From NCBI GenBank assembly GCA_946811695.1, contig OX328123.1:147185837-147249836 (forward strand): a stretch of 64,000 nt of DNA, read 5' to 3'. The translations under genes were made by a program, and so were the position numbers. This document shows, piece after piece, positions 32,860-45,943 of this stretch (the first letter of the stretch is position 1; the number at the start of each line of letters is the position of its first letter). A model generated the notes under the pieces. It saw nothing but the letters and a program-made list of their open reading frames with translations. It made no database searches and was not told the origin of the DNA. This DNA comes from Gonocerus acuteangulatus (Eukaryota > Arthropoda > Insecta > Hemiptera > Coreidae).

Positions 32860-33630
32860 ATATATATAATCGATACTCGGCATTCGTTGTGGTCATTTAA
32901 AGAAAAAAATATGATGCAAAAATTAACTAAGTCGGTTCGTCAGGAGGGGATTTACTTCTGACCCAAAGTATCAAATTCCTCATTACAAGATTAATTGATA
33001 CAAATAATTTTGCAAAGTAATTTTCAGTTTGGGTATTTGAACTTGTTCGAGACGTTTGACATCCATCTAATCTAATATAGTCAAATTATTGTTCCTTTGA
33101 AGTTAAAAAAGTACTAGAAATAAAATATTTTGTTAACAGGCATAAAAAGGTTTGGGATTTCGTATATTTTCTAAAATATATCTAAAACGAATAATAAATT
33201 CGAAAGCTTACTAAATTCTCTAAAAACAAGATTCTAATGCAAATTTCGATAGGGCGAAGGACCCTAGTTCCCTTTTCAAATTTCGAAATTGTTAGTTTTG
33301 CTCTTTTAAACGGGGGTTTGCATCTGTTTACTTAACGTTTTAATTGGTCATAGCTTATTTTAAATAATAATAATAAATAATTGTTTCTTTTATTCGTATT
33401 TTTCACGAAAGATCAAACCCCACTAATACCTGCTAATATTTCCTTTCTAATAGCACTAGAGATATGAGCGGAACCGCGCTAAGATGACGCAGTTCCTTCG
33501 ACTCGGAATTTTTTTACTTTATTTATTTGGTTATTTAAGGCAAATTATTCAGGAATTCAGTGTAGACTACCCAAATTCTGAGCAGTGTCCTTAGTTATCC
33601 AGGACGCAGACTCCTGCGTGTTGGACTTTT
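32860..33630 (-). mobile_element. RC-1 relic split by an RC-2 copy
   Basis: 32870-33000 carries RC-1 core blocks (GATACTCGGCATTCG, TTAACTAAGTCGGTTCGTCA) and 33530-33630 carries the RC-1 5' end (CCAAATTCTGAGCAGTGTCC to CTCCTGCGTGTTGGAC, T-run). Between them, about 33003-33515, is a minus-oriented RC-2 (TAATAAATTCGAAAGCTTAC, GAGCGGAACCGCGCTAAGAT, GACGCAGTTCCTTCGACTCG) ending at a T-run. Confidence 0.7.
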
Positions 33631-34950
33631 TTTTAATATAGTTTATAACCCTTCAATAACGATAACGGCAAGTGGTTTTCGCTGGCAATCACCTATCTTA
33701 GTGATGGTCACACTCGACATAGCTTAATGTCGCTCTATAGATACAGTTACATTAAACGTGGATATGGCCCTAATAACAGTTATTGACAACTCAACAAGAT
33801 TAAAATTAATCCTTTTTTACAGTTTCCTTGGTTTTTCTTAGAAAAAATAAATTAAATTCATCGGAGGTAATTCACCCACGATTGATCAACAATATTTCTA
33901 TTTTATTTTCTCCAAAATGGTTTAATTTTGCCATGTCACGAACATACCACACCTGATTATGACATTTAATAATACCAGATGCTTGATTATGGCAATTATT
34001 AATTCCTGTTAATGAGGTTTTAAATAAGCTCCCCGTAAAACATAAACATTTCCTCCGCAATAAATCTTTCCAATTATTGGTGGTTTAATGAGTTCGAGAA
34101 AACCCAAGCGATTGGAGCAAGTTTACAATTCAAATAAAACTCTTTTTAGCGCGTTTGCTCCGTTGCTGTATGGAAGGAATCGGGGGGCATCGGAGGAAAC
34201 TGGGGACTATTCCCACCTCGGAACCCAAGGATCCGAGGCCGACGTCCTGGGTAGGCTGTTGTGGTGCTGGCTGAGAGTGCTCTTAAACTTGGGATCCGTC
34301 GGGGGCCTTGCACATCAGCACAGCTAACGGCGAGGTGTTAGGCCACAGGCACGGGACCTTCCATCGAGCACGCAAATACGTCTTACGATGCAATGTAGTG
34401 GCGCTAATGAAGAATGCAATCATTTTTGCATAAGTTACAAGTTGGTTCAAATGTGAATACACGCCAATTCCGCTTACAAGGATGTCTAGTATAATAATTT
34501 GCAGGATTTAATGAAGGACACCGTAATCTTTAGTTTATAATGATTTAAAATGTTAACTAGACCGGAAATAACGATGACGCTTATTGCTGTATTCACCATA
34601 TAACGACTATGAAATAAATTGCAGAGGGAGGTGAAGACCTCGGAGGATGTTTATTTTCGATAATATTTTCCTCAGAAGGGTTTCTCTGGGGTTCTGATTT
34701 TAAATCTGCTATTATTTTTGGCGTAGAAAAATTTATACCGCTAGTTTACTTGGAACACAAGCATATTTTTGAATTTGTTTGACGAAATATAAATTATTGT
34801 TTAACGATTATATTTGTTCATTAATTTACTCTCTAAAACGTGTGAATTTGTGAGAGAATCATGTCGATATCATTTTCTAAACTCGGTATATAAAATAAAG
34901 CATTTTAAACCTATTGTATTTTATTTTTCAGCTCTTGGCGCATTGGACTT
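33631..34950. other. unclassified; a GC-richer block at 34160-34380
   Basis: No recognised repeat. 34088-34327 is open for 79 codons and GC-richer (CGAGGCCGACGTCCTGG), but it has no known domain and no splice context, so I do not call a gene. Confidence 0.35.
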
Positions 34951-34954
34951 AACG

Positions 34955-34956
<2 letters not shown>

Positions 34957-35024
<68 letters not shown>

Positions 35025-35062
35025 TTATGTGAGTGTGTGCGCGCGCGTGCGTGCGTATGTGT
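34957..35062. repeat. (TA)n(TG)n(CG)-rich microsatellite
   Basis: TA units to 35012, then TG units and GCGCGCGTGCGTGCG. An alternating purine-pyrimidine tract able to adopt Z-form. Confidence 0.92.
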
Positions 35063-35200
35063 GTTGGACCACCGTTATTTTCGTGATCTATCAGTTCTAA
35101 AACTTGAAATTGTTTATTTTACATTTCTGGATTTAGTCACTAGGCAAGCCTGATAAGCAGATTTCGTCCCAATAGATGGAGGAAGGAAACGCGCTAAAAT
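35063..35200 (+). mobile_element. RC-2 3'-end relic
   Basis: GGACCACCGTTATTTTCGTG, then CTGATAAGCAGATTTCGTCC and GGAAGGAAACGCGCTAAAAT: a decayed RC-2 3' end. Confidence 0.6.
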
Positions 35201-35471
35201 GTGCGCGATTTGTGAAAAAAGGTTCAACTCTGGACGTTTTTTTGGTGCAGAACAAAAAAAATGTTTTTTTTTTAAATTTTATATCAACCATTTAACCCAC
35301 GAGAGATTTTTATTCGCCACCACGTACTTATCTATAAATGATTTTAATAGTAAAAAGAATTTTATAGGAAATCAAGATTAAAATTAGAAGGATTTTTTGA
35401 TTGTTTGGAATAGAGCAGAAATCGATAAGACCGAGTGACTAATTTCCGTTGGTGAAAGTTTTAACTTAGTT

Positions 35472-35610
35472 CATATGCGTCACAGAGATGTTTTCTGCGG
35501 GCCCAGCGTCTTGGCATATGCGTCACAGAAATATGTTCTGCGGGCCCAGCGTCGTGGCATATGCGTCACAGAGATGTGTTCTGCGGGCCCAGCGTCGTGG
35601 TAGATGCGTC
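35472..35610. repeat. 43-bp tandem repeat, ~3.3 copies
   Basis: CATATGCGTCACAGA starts at 35472, 35515 and 35558, with a diverged TAGATGCGTC at 35601. Each unit contains TCTGCGGGCCCAGCGTC. An echo, CAGCGGGCCCGCTGTCGTGG, occurs at about 35758. Confidence 0.88.
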
Positions 35611-36013
35611 AGCAGATAGCTTGGTTTTCTTTCGATCTCGCTACTCCGGGCCTTGTCCTATACGCTTCGTGTTTGATTTGGGACCTCATGACGTATTCCC
35701 GGTTAGGTTTGCGGGTCTGGTATCGTATAATACTGAATCCGCCCGAAAACTTCTTTCAGCGGGCCCGCTGTCGTGGCGAATTTGTAATTTTACTAAATTG
35801 TAATTAATCGACTAAAAGTACATCATTTTAAAAGTTTCTTCACTTATTTATTATTTTTATATGTTTGCCGAAATAATTAGACAGAAAGAAGAATTGGGAC
35901 CTGATGGAAATTCTTTTCGAAGCCGTCTGTCCTGGAAGTGTTAAGAATGGGGGAGAAGGAGTATTCTCTGTGAGTTGGCTACTGTCAGTTTCCTGAGCCT
36001 TGTGATGACTACT

Positions 36014-36056
36014 TTTTTTTTTTAACGGCGCATCAACTATTTTGCTATTAGCGCCG
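36014..36056 (-). mobile_element. 43-bp SINE-A tail with 13-bp target duplication
   Basis: T-run, AACGGCGCATCAACTATTTT and GCTATTAGCGCCG are flanked by TGTGATGACTACT at 36001-36013 and 36057-36069. This is an extreme 5' truncation, yet clearly an independent insertion. Confidence 0.88.
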
Positions 36057-36157
36057 TGTGATGACTACTATATCCCTTTTTTTTTTTTTTTTTTCATATG
36101 TTTGGTTTTGGAGCTAAAAGCTGTGTGCTTTTAGTCTCCAACTAAAAACCCAACATT

Positions 36158-36892
36158 ATGATATTAGATAAACGAAATAATAGTTCAAAAGTGCAACTTA
36201 GTAATAATAGTGACTCGGTAAATAAGAAGAATTGGTTTGATGCAGTAAATGAAGAAAATAATTCGTCTGAAGAAGAATTCTATGAGTACCTAACCGTTAC
36301 CATACTTGATGAAGGTAAAAATTTCAACAATATTAATCCTTTTTTAATAAATAAGTGGGGTAAACAATTTAGTAAGGAGCTAAGTATTAACAAAAATAGA
36401 AGGAATGGAACCTTATTAATAAGATGCCCAAACCTAAATGTTAGTAAAAGTCTACTGGATTCAATGAAATTCTACAATGATTACAATATTTCCGTTACTC
36501 CACATGAAAAATTGAATTATATAAAAGGTATTTTTCGTTGCCAAGATATCGAAAATATGTCAGACTCGATTATCCTGAACGAACTTAAAGAAGATTATTG
36601 TAATATTGTTAATTTACAAAGAATAACTCCGAAGAAAGGAAGGGTATTGTTTGTAGTAACATTCAATGGCGGCTCGTTGCCTAGCAAAATAAGGTTAGGT
36701 CATCTGATAACAAGACTAGACCCCTTCACACCATTACCTATGAGGTGTTTTCAGTGTTTTAGACTCAACCACCCAGCTAAAAGATGTGCATCGCTTCAAA
36801 TATGCCCGAATTGCTCGGAAGTTAAACACGAAGGCCCTTGTAGTAAAATAAAATTTGTCAACTGTAGTCAAGGTCATCATGACTGGACATGA
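36158..36892 (+). CDS. LINE ORF1 (gag-like, zinc knuckles)
   Basis: This is a 244-residue frame from the ATG at 36158 to TGA. ORF1 proteins of this group bind element RNA in cytoplasmic particles. The N-terminal third is Asn/Ser-rich. A central block around residues 110-190 (HEKLNYIKGIFRCQDIENMS ... LPSKIRLG) corresponds to the domain preceding the knuckles in insect gag-like ORF1s. Zinc knuckles follow: CFQCFRLNHPAKRC (CX2CX4HX4C), CPNCSEVKHEGPC (CX2CX4HX3C) and a third that is cut (VNCSQGHHDW). The frame ends at the deletion junction with ORF2, so the native C-terminus is lost. It may still be translated, but no partner ORF2 is encoded here. Confidence 0.8.
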   Translation: MILDKRNNSSKVQLSNNSDSVNKKNWFDAVNEENNSSEEEFYEYLTVTILDEGKNFNNINPFLINKWGKQFSKELSINKNRRNGTLLIRCPNLNVSKSLLDSMKFYNDYNISVTPHEKLNYIKGIFRCQDIENMSDSIILNELKEDYCNIVNLQRITPKKGRVLFVVTFNGGSLPSKIRLGHLITRLDPFTPLPMRCFQCFRLNHPAKRCASLQICPNCSEVKHEGPCSKIKFVNCSQGHHDWT

Positions 36893-37182
36893 TCAGGACA
36901 GTCTTCGAGCAACAGAAGTACAAGAAGAGAAGAAGTAGTACTGACACGTATACGGATTGGACACACTAGACACACTCATTCCTAATGACCAGAGAACAAG
37001 CACCGATTTGCACAATATGTAACACTTTTTTAACGATTAAACACTTACTAACGGACTGTTTAAGACTTAACTCATTTCCCCTCCCAGCTATAAATCTAAC
37101 AGAGTTGTTAGCAGAAGGAAGCCAATTTATAGATTTTGTTTTTAGATACTTAAGGAAAATTGGACTATTTGAAGAAATATGA
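36893..37182 (+). pseudogene. LINE ORF2 C-terminal remnant
   Basis: Reads RREEVVLTRIRIGHTR, then after a one-base shift THSFLMTREQAPICTICN, then TIKHLLTDC and FRYLRKIGLFEEI. This is the cysteine/histidine-rich tail after RNase H in I/Jockey-type ORF2 (CxxC...HxxxxC). The shift at about 36968 breaks the frame. A homologous, better-preserved copy lies at 40555-40830 on the minus strand. Confidence 0.8.
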
Positions 37183-37573
37183 CGTATACGTATATGGCTT
37201 TCTATGTTTGTATACGAGCTTATCTGTTTGTGTATGTGTATATGTGTATGTATATATATTTTTCTCTTTACGACCTCCTATCATTAATACGTATGAACTA
37301 TGATTTCAAATTCATAAAGATCTAAGTCTATAATTCTATTTACAGACTGCCCTATCTGCCTCTGTATTGTTCGTACCATTTTATAGTCTATGCAAATTGT
37401 ATTCGTAATTTTTTATTTTTTTTATTTTTCCATTTTTTTAATTATTTCATTTTCAAATTTGTTAACAATTGTTTACTATTGTTTATTCTTATGTATGTAT
37501 TTTAAGTGATGAATTGCCCTTGTCGCGGTCTCACTAATAAACAAATAAATAAATAAATAAATAAATCCCTTTT

Positions 37574-39837
37574 CTTCGAGATGATACTCGAGGAAGTATT
37601 GACGTTTTTCACAAAATACGAAAACGAACACAAATCAAGAGGAGAAACCACTCGTTGTATTTTTTTTTATTTTTTTTTTAAATACTTCAAGGTAGACATT
37701 AAATCTGGTATCTTTTGACATTGACTATTTAGATTATTTATAGACAGAGTAAGGAGAATGGTAATAAACCTTTACGATGGAGTAGATATTTCAAATTTGA
37801 GAAAGATAAACCCCGAATAATTCTATCTCGATATGAAGGAATCGATGAAGAGGACAGGATTTGAAAGGCATGCCTTGACTCGATTCGTCGAAACTATTCT
37901 AAGAAGCCTTTAATATAGAAGAAGAGCCCGAGATATGGTTTGTACTTTGCCGGGAAGAGTGGGGAGGTATGCGGCCGGCAGGACAAGAATTCCCAGCTCT
38001 CAGAAGGAATGTCTCGACCCAGAGCCGAAATACGACTGCATTAAGAAAGTTCCCAGTTATGGGAGACTCGCCATATCTCTCAGAGGGTCCACTCCTCTGG
38101 ATTAGATTGTTCTTGGCAAGTCTGGGTAAGTGCTCCGCTTGGAAATGTGTCCAGAGGCCAGGACATACCTTGTCTAAGTCCGTGCTCTTCCAAAAAGAGA
38201 ACTTTTGGAGTTTTTAATTAGTTTTTTTTTCTCTAAAAAAAGCTTATTTAATACTCATCAATGAGAAAAAATAAAAACTATTGCATATAACATTAAAGTT
38301 TGAAAATTGATAAATATGTTCATTCTTTTTGTACACATTTAAAGAAGGTATAAGATAAAGAAGAAGGCAAGTAGAAGACAACACTCAAGGAAAAAAATGT
38401 TGCCTACCGCTTGACTCTGTCAACTTGTTCAATATATATTCACTTCGTAGGTTGGAAAACAAAAAAAAAAAGTTTTTTTTTTCTAGGAAAACACCAATTT
38501 TCTCTTGTTATAAACATTATTTTTCAACGTTACATTTATTATTAACCTGGAAATAAGCCTTAAATTTGATAAAGTGTCTTTTTTAAACCGCAAGTGTCTT
38601 TATCAATATTTGACATTATCAAAAATGTCTAGTTAGCGGCAAATATTGGAAAATCAACATTCTTCGAAAATAAATATATACATAAGCAAATAAAAAATAA
38701 GCTCCCAATGATAAATAGTTCAGTAAATTGGACTTTAATACTTTGTGAAAGATCAGTTGTCCTGGTTGCGATAGTAATTTAATTTTGCGATTATTGATTA
38801 TTTTACCTTTTAAGGAATTTATTAATAATTTATTTATTCAGTGATCATATGTACATATTATTTAATATTCCAGAAAATAAGTTCGTTCAGTTTGGTCTTC
38901 CTGATGTATGTCGGTACATTGGTTTTATTCTGGCTATCATTCCCTAAGAGAACTTCCGTATCGTATGGGGTATAACTTCTATGGCAATTTAGGTAACACA
39001 AAAATACGGGTAAAATGTAAAATAATTAATTGAATTATTGGGAACTGGAAATAGGGAATTTAGATTCAACAAGCATTATGGGTTATGGTTAATGTATCCA
39101 CGACCGACAAGAGGAATTAGACTAGGGTGGTATAAGGTAATGAGTACTACTTATGCGCAAGGCGTGTTGCAACCTCCCAGATCTGCATGACAATAGTCAT
39201 TAGGGGCAAGAGATTGCAGGGGATTCTGCAAGCAGAACTGCACAGTATTCTGCCAGGTAGAGACGTTGCCAATAAACTCGAGGAACACAGAAACAGTTAT
39301 CCGCAGATGCTGGTCTTCTCGGATAGTGGATTGAATGTCCTCCAGGTGTCGCTAATGGCGGGGTATACAGCTGCCCGTCGATTTACTGCTTAGACGGCAA
39401 CTACCGCCAGAATTAGTCTAATGGATTGGCACAATTATTTCGGGGTACCGTCCCCCCCCCCCCTACCCAACTAGAACTTGCTACCGTTCATAAATTAACG
39501 ATCAAACAATTAACGGCAGTAACAATAAACCTAAATAGCAGAGCGAACATTAATTTGTGAAATAGGAATACTTCATCTTGATTTTCTCACACAACGTGCA
39601 ATAGATGCTGAAAATCTAGGCAATCATGGACTGTCAACATTAACCCTAGAAGGCCAACCTTCCACAGCCTACCTCATTCTAACAACTATTCGTCATTTCA
39701 ACAATTTCTGGTGTCGCCTTGATGTAACTACGTAATTATTTTTTTGAGAAAATGATTTAGATAAAACAGTAGGTACATCCCTTCTTAACGGAATTTAATC
39801 GGTGCGTATACTATGTTTCAATTTCAAACAGTTTGCG
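37574..39837. other. intron A-B, unclassified sequence
   Basis: No gene or repeat recognised. The frames at 37969-38217 and 39187-39393 have no recognised domain. A C-run (about 39452-39463) and A/T runs are present. Confidence 0.35.
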
Positions 39838-39975
39838 GGTCGCCTAGCAGTTTTCCGATTTCCCTGAAATTTTTACACAGCTAATTTTTTTGTTGATTGG
39901 AACAGAATTGGGGGGGGGGGGGGTGGGAGCAACAACATTTTGACTTTCAAAAAAATTCCCTATAGCTAAGGGCCA
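39838..39975. repeat. dispersed repeat shared with 27678-27812
   Basis: Same ordered blocks as the partner (CAGCTAATTTTTTTGTTGAT, TGGAACAGAATTG, GGGAGCAACAACATTTTGAC, TTCCCTATAGC), with a G-run of about 14 inside. (TA)n follows at 39985-40028. Confidence 0.7.
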
Positions 39976-39986
39976 CCCTAGTATAT

Positions 39987-40030
<44 letters not shown>

Positions 40031-40357
40031 TAAAACTCGACTTAGAGATATTCTAGGTATTCCTTCATATTATATATTCTTCAAAATTAATTAATATAAC
40101 TTTAATTAATTAATTAGTTTCACGACTTAGAGAGGAGGGGTGATGAAAATTAGTATAACATTCCAAAACTTAATTTATTCACAGATTTTCATATAAATAT
40201 TATTATTATTATTAGTGTTGCTGCACCGCAACGATGGCGATTTGCAAATTTGAAGGTGTATGGAAACGTCAGGTCTTAATAATGAATAAATTATAATGAT
40301 AACGTCTAATAAGGGAAAATTCAACATACATTTTATTGAAGAATAAACTGAAATATA

Positions 40358-40419
<62 letters not shown>

Positions 40420-40421
40420 TA

Positions 40422-40480
<59 letters not shown>
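40358..40480. repeat. (TA)n double tract
   Basis: Two TA arrays separated by AGATAATACA (about 40417-40426). They directly follow the 3' side of the minus-strand LINE relic and could be its tail. Confidence 0.92.
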
Positions 40481-40482
<2 letters not shown>

Positions 40483-40554
40483 CCTAATTGAAAAAGAAAA
40501 CAAATATAGAACAAAGCAGAAAGAATAAAAAAGATCAACAATAGAGGATTTTAA

Positions 40555-40830
40555 TTATATTTTGTTATATGTACCTGTATTATGTAATTGTTTAAAAATT
40601 GTGTCCATGTATTGGCTACCATCAGTCAGAAGTTCTATAATGAGAGTTGGTTTGTGTAAATGTTCTCGTCCTCTACATTCTGTTAGTAAATGTCTTATGG
40701 CCAATAGTTCGTTACACTGACTACATATCGGTACGTCGGTTGTGGTCATTAGGTGTCCGTGAGTAAGTAGAGAATGGTCAATACAGGTTCGGGTTAAAAC
40801 TACTTCTTCTCTCCGAAGAGAATAATGTAA
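40555..40830 (-). pseudogene. LINE ORF2 C-terminal fragment (I/Jockey group)
   Basis: The minus strand reads, in one frame, RREEVVLTRTCIDHSLLTHG, HLMTTTDVPICSQCNELLAI, RHLLTEC and FKQLHNTGTYNKI followed by a stop. About 90 residues are intact, including CSQC...HLLTEC. It is 5'-truncated. The 3' side runs about 70 bp to the double (TA)n tract. Confidence 0.8.
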
Positions 40831-40871
40831 ATATTAACAAACAACTTAAAAGAAAAATCACATATATCGTA

Positions 40872-41016
40872 GACCCGATGGCCGTGAGGGTTAAGGCGTG
40901 AGCACATGTTGATGTTGTTGTAGAATTTTTAAAAAGTGCGCAGCTATATCTTTTACTATAAAATATATAATATTAATTAATTGATAAATATTTGTAGGTA
41001 TGTGTGTATATGTATG

Positions 41017-41066
<50 letters not shown>

Positions 41067-41851
41067 AACAATAATAATAAATAATAGTAATAGTAAGTAT
41101 TAGTATAATAGTAATAGTAAGCATTAGTATAATATAAGGTAGTTGTTAGTTGTACAGTGTAATCACTAGTATATATCAAAATAAATAAATGAGGAAAATA
41201 AAAATATATATACAAAAAAAAGTTAAAACAAAAGAAGGAAAAAAAAGGGAAAAAGAAGAAGAAAATATTTTTAAAAATATCAAAATAAAATAACAAAAAA
41301 AATAAATAAATAAATAAAAAAAAATATAAAAAAAAATAAAATGAATAAAAAAATAATAAAATAAAACAAAATATATGTTTACATTATATATATTTTTTAT
41401 TATTTGTACTGTATTTATATATGTACTGTACACCATACATATATAAGTATACTATATTTATATAAGTGCAAATATATTTATGTGTGAGTGAATCTGGTTC
41501 TTATATCCATGCAATTTTATAACAACAATAATTTCTCTTTTTTTCCAAACTTAGATTCTCCCAAATACAACTTTAGTAACACAACTCTATCTCAAACACA
41601 TAATACTGAAAACACTCTCCATCCTAACATTAATCTTGCACAATTAAACACAACAAGGGTGGAGATGACCAAGCAGTTTTCTGCCCTTAAACTACCAACC
41701 CAACCCAACCCACTAGGGGTGGTGGCTTTTCTTTCGAAAAAAAGGAAAGGCATCACCCATATCCTGGCTAGAAAAGGGTGGTAACCTATAGATAACCCGT
41801 CCTAAAATTCGTAGTTAGTAATAAATGGACGTTAAAATTTAAAAAAAAAAA
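40872..41851 (+). mobile_element. SINE-B, interrupted by ~0.8 kb
   Basis: The head CCGATGGCCGTGAGGGTTAA..GGCGTGAGCACA (40874-40906) and the body/tail CCCACTAGGGGTGGTGGCTT to GACGTTAAAATT (41707-41839, then A-tail) belong to one SINE-B, because ACATATATCGTA flanks the whole at 40860-40871 and 41852-41863. The inner 40907-41700 holds a T-run (41022-41065) and very AT-rich sequence with no gene. About 35 bp of SINE including the B box is missing at the junction. Confidence 0.72.
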
Positions 41852-42265
41852 ACATATATCGTAAAAAAAAAGAGAAAGAATACCTAATAATAATATCCCA
41901 AAATCTCTAAACAATCGTTGTTTTCACGTACTATATTTGACGTAATTTCATGTATTTTCCTAACGGCTAGTACAATCGATGTAATTCTATTGGTGACTCG
42001 TCAAGTATTGATCACAGATAGCATAGGTGGGCTTTAGTGGAGAATAGAAGACGGGGAGGAAAGGGGCAACTATAAATTACAGATGTGCTCGGCATTTTGA
42101 CGAAGGTTGGCGTTCTAGGGTATAAGAAATTTTAAGAACGCCATAGTCTAATCTAGAAGAACGTAGCTATAGTAAAAACTTTAATTGTTGTAGATTAATT
42201 CCTATTCATTAGACTTCTTAATAATAATTAAATGTTTGTTAATAAAGTATTACTTTGTGACTTAC

Positions 42266-42451
42266 TTGGCTAGCTGTCCCCGTGTCTTGGACGAATACTG
42301 ACATTCGGTGCAGTGAAATTCTCTGAGGGAACTGTGAGTTCTCTGATGCACCCTGAGTTCTGCTGCAGATCTGCCTTTGAAGATGCAACCCTCAGTAGTG
42401 CAAGGGTACTTCTTACCTTCGTGTCGCTGGATGTGCTTCTCCAAGCTCGCT
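42266..42451 (-). CDS. C2H2 zinc-finger protein, exon A (most 5' seen)
   Basis: Internal exon, 186 nt. Acceptor CGATTTTCAG|A, donor TAGCCAA|GTAAGT. It enters with one base completing an upstream codon and leaves two bases (AA) that join G of exon B. It encodes the end of a finger (SLEKHIQRHEGKKYP), a complete finger with a long Cys loop (CTTEGC...ELRVHQRTH, CX4CX12HX3H), and the first half of another (FHCTECQYSSKTRGQLA) completed by exon B as HMKSVH. Together exons A-D show five full fingers plus the end of a sixth in about 248 residues. No further upstream exon was found in the window, so start codon and promoter are not visible here. Confidence 0.88.
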
Positions 42452-42719
42452 CTGAAAATCGATGTAATATATCAGGAAAATCTATTTTAAGAGTTGTAGA
42501 GGTTGAACCCCAAATAACCGTTTAAAATTGTTCTTATATCTAGATAGACATTACCAGCTGGATAACAAAACATGAACCTTATGAAAATACGTCAAAAGGA
42601 AAATATATATTACGAAAATATAATAAAATACTAAGAGGTTTCATTCCCAAAACAAAAAATAACGTTGACCCAATCACTTTTGTTTCTTATCCACGGAATA
42701 TTGTTTTATGGGAGTATAT

Positions 42720-42780
42720 TTTCTCACTGTTAGCGCACTCATCTCATATTCTAGAGTTCAAAATTCGCGGGCGCGAGCAA
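42720..42780 (+). mobile_element. possible decayed tRNA-derived SINE head
   Basis: GTTAGCGCACTCATCTC (A-box-like) is followed after a few bases by GAGTTCAAAATTC, a damaged B box. Too short and diverged to be certain. Confidence 0.25.
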
Positions 42781-43162
42781 GATATTCTTCTATCGTCGCT
42801 CGAGAGTTTGATTAGGAATCCCAGTCGACGCCTAGCACATCCAGCTTTAATTAATTTATCGGGTGATCACAAATAGCATAGTACTGACCTTAACATTTCT
42901 TTAATGTGCCGCATAATACAGAATAACGTTCCTCTACAGTATTTGCCCCGCTGATCACTCGTAACCCGTTACCGTTAAAGAAGGACCTTCTGCCACATAT
43001 AAATATATTGGAAAATAGGGTCACCATCGTATGATAATTCCGTATTTCAGGCTAAACTTAAAACAGGCTAAACAGTTAATCTAGCGTCTATGAACGTGAA
43101 AAATATAGAAACATGTAATTAAGGACATTACTTCATGTTGAAGTGTTTGGAATATATAACCG

Positions 43163-43530
43163 ATCTTCTTCTTCTTTCTTGGTGCTACAACCCTAGGGGT
43201 CTTGGCCTCCTCTATGAGCTTCAGCAAATCGTCTCTATCTGCTGCCGCCGCCTTCCAGTTCGGTGTATTGAGAAGGACCCTTGCATCAGCTGCCACACAA
43301 TCCAGCCATCTCAGCCTGGATCTCCCTCTCCTCCTAGTTCGCCCGTGCTTTATGAAGTTGACAACGTTCAAGTCGTTATATAGACTATAAAGCTCTCGGG
43401 TTTTACTTCTCCTCCAAATTTGGCCTTCCTTCACAGGGCCGTAAATGCGTCTTAAGATTTTTCTTTCAAAAACCAGTAAATCATTCTCATCGGCCTTGGT
43501 GATGGTCCATAACCATAAATTATCGAGAAC
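43163..43530 (-). pseudogene. RTE-type retrotransposon 3' end
   Basis: The minus strand encodes FERKILRRIYGPVKEGQIWR, RSKTRELYSLY, FIKHG, then RRRGRSRLRWLDCVAADA, NWKAAAADR and EEAKTPRVV, the typical C-terminus of RTE-clade ORF2. About 30 residues usually found between the IK and GRPR blocks are deleted. The short tail GTTGTAGCACCAAGAAAG with GAAGAAG also fits RTE 3' ends. Confidence 0.78.
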
Positions 43531-43607
43531 ATATAATTACAATCTGGTAATACCTGAATATATAATAACTACCCAAGGCTATCTAATGATTTAGCAAGAA
43601 CAAGCAG

Positions 43608-43820
43608 CTTTACAGGATGAAGGCTGTCTGTCAACTCCCTAATCTGCAGGAGGTGTGGAGTAGAAGAGGCGTCGATACACATCATCCGTGATTGTGAACG
43701 GTTGCATCATATACGTTGGAGACACAAAATAAACCAAACTTGACCCAAAAGAAATATCAATAAGGAGACTTCTTCGTTACTGAAATTCATAAAAATGAAG
43801 GATTTCCTTCCAAGCAAAAG
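43608..43820 (+). pseudogene. non-LTR ORF2 C-terminal relic
   Basis: One frame reads LSVNSLICRRCGVEEASIHI then IRDCERLHHIRW, followed after a shift by SSLLKFIKMKDFL. CxxCxxxxE(T/A)xxHIxxxC is the zinc-finger-like tail of many non-LTR ORF2s. Stops and shifts flank it. Confidence 0.6.
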
Positions 43821-45673
<1,853 letters not shown>

Positions 45674-45884
45674 TAATAAATAAGTTTCAGAAATGTTCGA
45701 TGAAGTAAAAAATATATAAATAAAAATAAATGCATAAAATATAAAATAAATAAAACTATATTGTGATATATGTAAATGACTAAGGAAAAACATGGACTCA
45801 CGAAAAGAAAAAAAAATGTAACACATAAATGTAACATGTAAAACGCCTAAAAAAAGCGATAAAATAATAAAATAAAATATGAGA

Positions 45885-45943
<59 letters not shown>

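Larger units (their letters stand above)
36081..37564 (+). mobile_element. internally deleted LINE (Jockey/I group), 1.48 kb
   Basis: ATCCCTTTT at 36072-36080 and 37565-37573 is the likely target duplication. The element has a 5' hairpin (36108-36141: TTGGAG, CTAAAAGC, loop, GCTTTTAG, CTCCAA), a gag-like ORF1, then directly the C-terminal end of ORF2, a 3' UTR of about 370 bp and an (AAAT)n tail. Nearly all of endonuclease, RT and RNase H is missing. Confidence 0.78.

Noticed and set aside
34088..34327. 79-codon plus-strand frame as a gene
   Set aside because: No domain, splice support or transcript signal; kept only as an unclassified GC-richer block.
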